The notes below the pieces were generated by a model, which ran no database searches, was not told the DNA's origin, and worked only from the letters and a program-made list of their open reading frames with translations. A stretch of DNA of 64,000 bases, taken from positions 66,055,576-66,119,575 of the forward strand of contig OX439038.1 of the NCBI GenBank assembly GCA_949317995.1, written 5' to 3'. The stretch is from Acholoe squamosa (taxonomy: Eukaryota > Annelida > Polychaeta > Phyllodocida > Polynoidae). Below are positions 56,999-64,000 of this stretch, piece after piece. Positions within the stretch are counted from its first letter, which is position 1. Every line of letters starts with the position of its first letter. The translations under genes and the position numbers were made by a program.

Positions 56999-58526
56999 GG
57001 GACATCTAGTTGTAGATTTAGTTGGTGGTTTTCCCTAACAATGTGGGGAAATAAATTCATTATTGGTACCGTAAATCCTGGCATTTAGGATGCATCTCAC
57101 GTCTAAGATGCACCAACTTAAGACTTACTTAAGATTATAAAATGACCTAACTTTTGCTTAACTTCATGGACTTTCACAATCAAAGACCCATTGGTATCTA
57201 AGAGCTCGCCATCTTACAAACTACAGGTTTTGGCCAAAGCGTTGGCCAGAGCCTTGTCAGAGATTTTATGCCCCTTCCTTTCTCCATCTGACTATGAATG
57301 ATTTATAAGCCACGCCTCATACGCAATAATTTCGGGGTTTGATTATTTGTACATAGATGGGAATTCACAGATCAGTGTATTATTTTGTGTATACAACAAA
57401 AGGTGCTGGTGGGTTGTGATACTGAAAGAGAACCATGTGACACAGGGTTTGGTAGACACATGAAAATAGAGTATACTGTATCCTCCCTAGTAGACGGAAT
57501 GCTGATTGGCGGTTTGGATAGAGGAATTGTAGGGAAGAGTTATGGATAATATTTATTAGATGTGATAGATTAATTTGGATAAAGGTAGTGACATGCAAGA
57601 TTTGTTGGGGTTATTCTTCTTCTGATATTCCAGTAGGACCTGCCAGTATGTGTGACCCCCGCAGTATCAATATCATCAGATCATAGCAGGGATTGTAAAA
57701 TAGTAAAGATAAAAGAATGCTATATCCGTACAAGGATTGTCGTGAATAATTCTATTTTGATCAAATCTCCAAATTCCTCACCCAGATCATTTTCTTTTTT
57801 TTTTATTCAATTCTGTTCACATTATGGTATATATAACATACCAAATAATTGAATCATTTGTTTGATTGTTCTGATCTATATAAAGCAGTGAATATGCACA
57901 GTGGGCTTACCATAGTATTACTTTCTTGGGAATGCTTCTGTTGCAGTCATAGGACTGTCTACAATATAGCACATTTTGATACACACAGATATTAAGAAAT
58001 TTGTATATGGGATTCCTTGTTCTCCAACCCTGCTGTTGATAAACAATGACCATTGCCTAATTCTGTTGATAACTTCATGATATAACATAATTGTTTCAAA
58101 TTCTGTTACCTAAGCATCAAACTAACATTCCTGAATTTTACTAAGAAAAATTGTTCGTCAATTTCGAGCTAGCTGGATTACTCCCTTTAACATGAAGAAT
58201 TTAAACACTCATCGTGAAGTATAACGTCATGAACTCTTTTGACGTAAAAACCCTTGGAGCGTCTGATGTGGCTTGTCTGCGGTCCTTGTCTGCTCCATTG
58301 TGATGTGATGTCGTGACATCCAGTGTTATAGCCGTGTACAAATTTTGATGCCGTTGTGGTCTGAGTACATGTTTTCAGGTCCGTTTATTTCAATGCTTTT
58401 CTCCTCTGCTAATGGCTGTGGTAGAAAACAATAATAATTGTATACATAGCCTAGTTCTATACAACAATCATATTATATCACATTGCCCTTACCAAACTAC
58501 TAACTAAGTTCTACTCCCATAGGCCT
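56999..58526. other. no gene recognised
   Basis: Non-coding. A TTTATT (58385-58390, AATAAA on the minus strand) could serve the SLC5 gene as a distal poly(A) signal, but it is 640 nt beyond the stop. Confidence 0.4.
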
Positions 58527-58703
58527 GGGCCACCCTTAAAAAATATGTCCGTTTCCTGTCAAGAGGGTGGGATTTTTCAAACCCATGAGGGAGGGAGGGA
58601 AACAAAAAAAATTCAGAACTCAGGAAAAAAAATTCCTTTTCTCACAAAAAAAAAATCCACCAGGCCTCTGGACAGGAAACGAAAACATTTTTAAGGGTGG
58701 CCC
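58527..58703. mobile_element. 177 bp MITE-like element with ~34 bp TIRs
   Basis: GGGCCACCCTTAAAAAATAT... (58527-58560) is inverted, with a few mismatches, at 58671-58703. The A-rich interior is non-coding. Confidence 0.8.
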
Positions 58704-59030
58704 TAGTCTTAATTCTTCTTGTAGCAAGTCGGGGGTTTCCTAATATGAAATCTAATAGGAAATCTAATTGGTTTTCTAATAGGAAATCAATAGAGGGCGA
58801 CTGCCTCATCTATTTCTCAGAATATTCCTTTTATAGTATGGTGATGCTGTGCTGGCAATGGATGCCTTTTTCGGATCCACACCCCTTTTCATTGTCTATA
58901 TTTATATCTGGTAGCATGCATGAAAATGATTTAAGTACATAATTCTTTCTATGGATTTTTTTAAAGGAAAAAAGAAAAAAAGAAACATAAAAGTGAAAAG
59001 TAAACATAAAGTGAAAAGCTGAATATTTGA

Positions 59031-59206
59031 TTACATATCTATGCCTACCTTGAGTCCTTGGCCGAGTCCTTTCACATCACTGTTTTGTGATTCTTTGACT
59101 GGCCACCAGGTGTCTCCACACTGTTCCCCTGAACAACTGCAGCAGCACTTACCGCCATACGAGAACACTAGTTTGGGGTCCAACGCAGGCTGGCCTCGCC
59201 TGAAAC
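59031..59206 (-). CDS. SLC5 exon (last seen): cytoplasmic tail
   Basis: Starts after TGCACAG. Encodes [18 protein letters not shown], then a Cys-rich KCCCSC segment, ending ...GIDM and TAA at 59031-59033. A GTAGGC donor-like site at 59043-59048 could instead splice this exon onward, so the true C-terminus is uncertain. Confidence 0.8.
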
Positions 59207-62200
59207 CTGTGCAATAGGTAGAAAAGGAAGAAGTCAGCTATGTTAGGGCGGTAAGGTCATGAACAGAAGGCCTATATCATATCAAAAGTATGGTACATAG
59301 AAACATGGAAAAGAACAGACAGTATTGTCATTATTTTATCATTGATAACAAGTGTTGTATCAATCAACTGTTAGCAAGCAAGTAGAAATGATATTCCGGA
59401 GACTTCCTATGTTAATGAAGAACTGTAGTATTGCTGTATTTTTATTGTAGTATTGATGGGTTTAAAACAGACCTACCTGTAATGGCACTGACAAGGAGTC
59501 CCACAAGGATTGTTGTAAGAACCGACACAGTACCATACCACATGTAGGATATTCTATACAGCTCAAAAACTCCTGGTTCTGGTATACTGAAAGTGTAACA
59601 ATGACACATAGGCCCAAGTTATAGTATAGTGAGTATTATCAGCAAAAGTGAAATTTGATATTTTTGCTGCCTAAGCAGCTTAACCAGTATCATCTGGCAC
59701 TATGATACACATTTCCTCTCCCTCTGCAGAGCCCCCATATATATGCCGTCACTGTGTAGGAATATATAACATAATGCATGTCATCTGCACTAGAATTACC
59801 TTTCTATTATCCTTTCTGTGGTGACATACATTTCTGTAGAATTGACAGTTGTATGACTTGTGCAGTTGGCATAGTGTGGTGGTAGTCGAGTTGGGCTCAC
59901 ACCTATGGTAATGGCACCGATGTTAATCCAGTAGGTAAAGATGATACTGGTCAACAGCCCAACCCCGGCACCCTGGAGGATGATATTGAGTTTGGTTAGT
60001 CAGTACTAAGACTAGGTAGACCAAAAGGACACTAGAAACTCACCACTATATCTGTAACAGTGCTAAAACTCCCAACAGTATGCATATGGTACATACTATT
60101 ATATCAGGAGTGCAGAAGGGGTCTAAATCCATATAATAGTGTAGAATTTCATTTGATTCACCAATTCAAATTGTCTATTTCGATAGTGAAAAGATTCCTA
60201 ACACTGACTTTTCTCTGTAACATGGGACAGCTTTTCTGGTAGGATTAAGGTCTAACTATCTAATTATTATAGACCACCCCCCTTGAGAGGGGTGTATTTG
60301 TAGTGATATTTGTCAAAATATTTATGTTCATGAGACATTGGTGTTATGAAAGAACTATATCATTGGTAGGTGATATTGGGTATTAGTGGTACATATATGC
60401 AGTAGGGGCCAGCACCTCCTTGCTCCTGATCAAAAGGAGAAAGGTAGTTCCCTGTATTTGGCCAGAGGATTTTTGGCAGGTATCGCTGGGCCATAAATCT
60501 ATTTTGAAAAATGATAATAAATCATCCAAACAAGATAGGAATGAACAGATTGTAGATGTGGATTGCAATAGATTTCATCTAACTCAATCTATTATTATGT
60601 TATATTCTGTAGATCCCTCAGAAATATGTTGTTCTATCTACTAAGACTTGTGTATAAGCAGGAGGGAGCGTCCGCTGGAGGACTTTTCACAAAATGCTAA
60701 TAAGCATAATTGTGAAATGCCCTTTCCTTAGTCTGCTGCGGCCATACAATATTGTAGTCATTTATAAAGGTTTGATAGATTAAAGAATGACCAGACATCA
60801 ATATGATCTATTTAACAAAAATCCTCAGTACAAGTGAAAATATCATCCAAGTTAACTCACCCATGAATTGGCACATGGAAAGAATATGGCTAAGGTAAAT
60901 AACCCAAATAATGGGCCACCAGCAGTTCCTAAAATACTCAGTGCAATCTGGATGAGGAATGGGCCCAGATACGGTGAGATGTACGATAGGCCAATTGTGA
61001 GGAGACCAAAGAACAGGGCTACAAATGAAAGGAAAATTATCGGTTTATGATTGGAACTTGCAATGAGGGTTGAAATAATATGGTTATGAGCATGAAGCCA
61101 TGGGTGAACGCCTTGAGTTTTGTGCAGAAGTGGCTCGTTTATTGCCCTAGAATGGCTTTGATTTTAATTAAAACGAAATGACATGTATTTTTGGAAACCA
61201 ATTTTTCAAACAATTCATTTGGGATAACTGTCACATTGGGCATAAAGAAACCACCTCCCCTTTATACATCTGTGAAATGCTCTATTTTTACGGTTGGTTT
61301 TGTTTTATAGGAGGGAGGTTCTATATACTAAAAGTATTACTTCTGAGTCGATACAAGACTGAAATAGGGCATGTGGGACCATTCCCCATTGTTGGTAGAC
61401 TGCTGAATTTAGGGAATGCTCTTGAACTAGACTGGTGTATTAGAGTAAGTCACTGTGGCTCACTTTGTGGCCATAGTAGTGTTTGTATATAGAATGGTCA
61501 AAGTTCATGATGTAGAATTGACTTTCCAAGGAAACTTTCAAGGTTTTTAAGTAGACACCTAGTCTACACAAAGAAACAAGACTCGATGAAAGAAAGAGAC
61601 ACAACGAGTAACCAAAAATGAGCGAGTGCCATGACACAAGCATTGCAGCATATTATTAAGCATTGCTAACTACTTTTTCAGTGACCTTAATTTATTTTTG
61701 AGGCTTCAGAGTTTGTATCCATATACTTTTTTCAATGTTTTCATAGCTCTTTTTTGAGGATAAACCCCCATGTGACTAAACATGATATTCCTCCATATCC
61801 AAGGTCAAAAAAAAAGAAAACCTTCAACCCACTCAATCCTTTTTGGACATTTATAGATTTCAAACACCTTGTAGAATGTGGACGAACTGCTAGAAGGACC
61901 AACCAAGAGTTTTCAGAATGACTCTACTTTTAGATGGCCATAGGAAGGAGCAGTCTTGGTTTATCTTAATGCTAAATCCGCCATTTAATATGCCTACCTA
62001 GACCTTTAGCAATCCAGATAGTGATTCTTTCTGACATTTCCTTCAGGTTACAATGGAGGTACAAGGGCCGGATAATGTCGTCAGTGAAGACTGCAGCCAG
62101 GGCCTGTACAGCCGATGACACTGTGCTGTCAATGTAACCAAATGTTTTAAAAGGAAATTGTTATTAACTTAATTTAACTTATTGGTAAAAAGAAAGTATA

Positions 62201-64000
62201 AACAAGATTCATTTTCAATGATCTGCTGAGGGTATATATTAGGTCTATTACAATTATTAGGAAAGGGCCTATGATACATAATTGAAAGAACATTGTATTT
62301 TCATGAGAATGGCATCTCAAATTTTAATGGCGTCACACATTTGGACTGCATATATCACAATGCACCTTTTCCAGGTATCTGTAGTACGGCAGTAGTCTTG
62401 GTCAAAATCCCTCATGACCCCCCTCTAATCTGGATCTTACCAGTACCCACACTGTTACAATTTAACTACTGACCACCCTTAAAGATATGTCACAATGTGT
62501 GAAGAAATTTACTGTTGACCAACTATAAGGCGTACCTGAGGGATGCAGCAAACACACTGGCAGTAAATAGACCAGGTAGACCGTGAAGGTGTCCCATCAC
62601 CTCCATCATGAACATAGGTACCACCTGAAGGAGATGCAAAACAACCAGGCTATTATACTGTGGTCTGTGAAGAATGGTAAAGGATTATACATTGTACATG
62701 TATTCATACAATAATTGTGTCTTGAGCCAAGAAGAGTACAGTAGACTATACACTTCTTGCTTCAGCTACACAAGATGGTAAAAAAAATAGTGATTTTCAA
62801 ACAGTCAGCTTTATTTTCTGTGGAAGGCATAATCAATTATCAAGATTTATTTGATATATCATAAATGGGCTGCACAATACACAATAATCCCTTGTCATTA
62901 TCATACAACCTGTGGTAACATCAGAAAGCCATGCCTGTTGATTTTAGCTTAGTACCAAGCTCATTGGGTTTAGGCTGGTATATCCAAGATTTGGCTTAGT
63001 ACAATTAGAGGTTTTAAACTCAGCTAATAATCAAAAAATAACATTTGATGGATAATGCTTACCTACATAGTAGAAGCATAACCCAGGAATCCATTTCTGT
63101 GACTTAAGACTGGTTTAGTGAAAACACATCACACAGAGTTTAAGCTTACCTCTTCAGCCCTTCTGCCCTGTGACACTGGGTCACAGTCGTAGTAAGCGTA
63201 AATGACGAGACCCAGAAGTCCACACAGGACAATACATACATAGCCCCCAGACAGAGCCAAGTAGATGGAACTGTAGGGATAATAGATAAAAAGTACAATA
63301 AATAGAGTACAATACGTAAATAGGTCTTTTCAACGATTTTGCAAGGTGGAGGGTTATGCATCGACTCTCCATGATGTAATTGCAATCAATATGAGTTTTT
63401 GGTGTGGCTCAAAGTGGGCTGGCCACTTTCCATCTGCCTCCACAGTTGCAAGGAGACAAAACATATTCCTAATCATAAAAGATAGAAGGCCAAGAGAATA
63501 ATAGTAGAATCCGATAAAAGTAAAAGGGTAATTCTTGCATATATCTCCTAGGTCATATAATGCTTTAGCTTTCTGTTAGTTGCACCTTTTAACTGATAGG
63601 TGTGACTTACATCTGTGCTTCCTTGACAGTCCTTACAGAGAGGTATCTCTGTATGACGATCTGGTTTCCTGCTATCAGTGTGAGGGTGTTAATGGTCACC
63701 CCTATAGACTGTGTCCACCAGGTGTGCCGCTCACGGGGGTCAGGGGAGATACTGAAAGGAGGTGGATATCTATATATGTTTATTACCTTTCCTGTTCATC
63801 TGTAATACATGAATTCACACTTGTAAAGTGAGAGCAGTACACCTTGTTAGAAATGTAATAATTATTTTGCAAACATAGGTACATTTTTTTCTTTTAAGTC
63901 AGTATTAGTCACTTTCTGATACTAGTAGTATAGTATGTATCGGAACGGGACTATAGTTAAGTACTGTTTATTACTCACTTGACCTGCAGCCAATCAGAGG
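59031..64000 (-). CDS. SLC5-family sodium/solute symporter, 3' half (nine exons seen)
   Basis: Membrane symporter that couples Na+ entry to uptake of small solutes. The sequence most resembles the invertebrate SMCT/SMVT group (SLC5A6/A8/A12-like); substrate cannot be told. Joined exons give about 335 residues from the middle of the protein to the C-terminus (family length about 600): [15 protein letters not shown] and [18 protein letters not shown] (the family QRY motif), then hydrophobic transmembrane segments including [33 protein letters not shown] (the STxSSA sodium-site motif), [40 protein letters not shown] and [17 protein letters not shown] glycosylation-prone loop ([11 protein letters not shown]) lies before the last helix. 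All eight introns seen are GT-AG and phase-consistent. The 5' exons lie beyond the window. Confidence 0.93.
59477..59586 (-). CDS. SLC5 exon: last transmembrane helix
   Basis: 110 nt, acceptor CTTTCAG, donor GTAGGT. Encodes [20 protein letters not shown] and [15 protein letters not shown]. Confidence 0.93.
59800..59972 (-). CDS. SLC5 exon: helix and extracellular loop
   Basis: 173 nt, acceptor CCTCCAG, donor GTAATT. Encodes [20 protein letters not shown] and a loop with N-glycosylation sequons. Confidence 0.93.
60861..61018 (-). CDS. SLC5 exon: two transmembrane helices
   Basis: 158 nt, acceptor ATTTGTAG, donor GTGAGT. Encodes [19 protein letters not shown] and [20 protein letters not shown]. 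Confidence 0.95.
61998..62125 (-). CDS. SLC5 exon: sodium-site motif
   Basis: 128 nt, acceptor TTGACAG, donor GTAGGC. Encodes [20 protein letters not shown], containing the serines that coordinate sodium in the family. Confidence 0.94.
62536..62624 (-). CDS. SLC5 exon
   Basis: 89 nt, acceptor CCTTCAG, donor GTACGC. Encodes [20 protein letters not shown], matching the family LPGLFxAS signature region. Confidence 0.94.
63150..63270 (-). CDS. SLC5 exon
   Basis: 121 nt, acceptor CCCTACAG, donor GTAAGC. Encodes a helix [20 protein letters not shown] and the loop [15 protein letters not shown]. Confidence 0.94.
63611..63751 (-). CDS. SLC5 exon with QRY motif
   Basis: 141 nt, acceptor CTTTCAG, donor GTAAGT. 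Encodes [15 protein letters not shown] and [18 protein letters not shown]. Confidence 0.95.
63979..64000 (-). CDS. SLC5 exon, cut by the window end
   Basis: The last 22 nt of an exon before a strong GTGAGTAA donor. Splicing to the next exon restores ...SDWLQVN-ISPDPR in frame. Confidence 0.8.

Noticed and set aside
1..64000. CRISPR arrays, bacterial operons or prophage
   Set aside because: No direct repeats with unique spacers, no Shine-Dalgarno-led gene runs, and intron-containing genes show the DNA is eukaryotic.

Overview
This window is nuclear DNA from a metazoan, most likely a marine invertebrate; I cannot name the species. The evidence is an intron-split SLC5-family transporter gene with GT-AG junctions, an AT-rich background full of palindromic foldback elements and minisatellites, an intact Gypsy-type LTR retrotransposon, and a eukaryotic tRNA-Ala sequence with internal Pol III promoter boxes and no encoded CCA. 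There are no operons and very few host coding exons.

Layout. 0-1.8 kb: tandem arrays (10-11 bp unit, then a 31 bp unit, then a ~20 bp unit). 1.8-20.4 kb: non-coding DNA with relics of a dispersed repeat family (other copies at 17-20 kb and 36.7-39.1 kb), a LINE reverse-transcriptase relic near 4.3 kb, a tRNA-related SINE-like head near 6.0 kb, several foldback or MITE-like elements and perfect palindromes. 20.4-33.3 kb: a complete, very young 12.85 kb Gypsy/Metaviridae element (LTR, tRNA-His-type PBS, gag, pol, a third large zinc-finger ORF, PPT, LTR) inserted in a (TA)n microsatellite. 34.9-35.6 kb: a 707 bp miniature LTR element (TRIM). 35.9-44.6 kb: repeats and non-coding DNA. 44.66-45.1 kb: terminal coding exon and poly(A) signal of an unidentified plus-strand gene. 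45.4-47.1 kb: large CCATGG-rich minisatellite. 47-59 kb: mainly non-coding, with a 36 bp array, a 495 bp foldback and a candidate TATA promoter. 59.0-64.0 kb: minus-strand 3' half of an SLC5 sodium/solute symporter gene (nine exons seen, 5' part beyond the window).

The most unusual object is the TRIM at 34939-35645. Its 249 bp LTRs (TG...CA, 4 bp target duplication) each carry a complete tRNA-Ala(UGC)-like gene with A box, B box, G3:U70 and a downstream TTTT. One base inside the 5' LTR boundary is a primer-binding site whose 14 nt are exactly complementary to the 3' end of that same tRNA plus a post-transcriptional CCA. The PBS matches the element's own diverged acceptor stem. The element therefore appears to carry the gene for its own reverse-transcription primer, a tRNA analogue of the plant Cassandra elements that carry 5S rRNA. 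It has no ORF and must borrow proteins from an autonomous LTR element.

The Gypsy element is also notable. Its integrase C-terminus contains a textbook AT-hook, and this copy lies in an (AT)n tract. Its third ORF encodes a 1169-residue non-envelope protein with two C2H2-like fingers, an RGG-like stretch and a C-terminal coiled coil.
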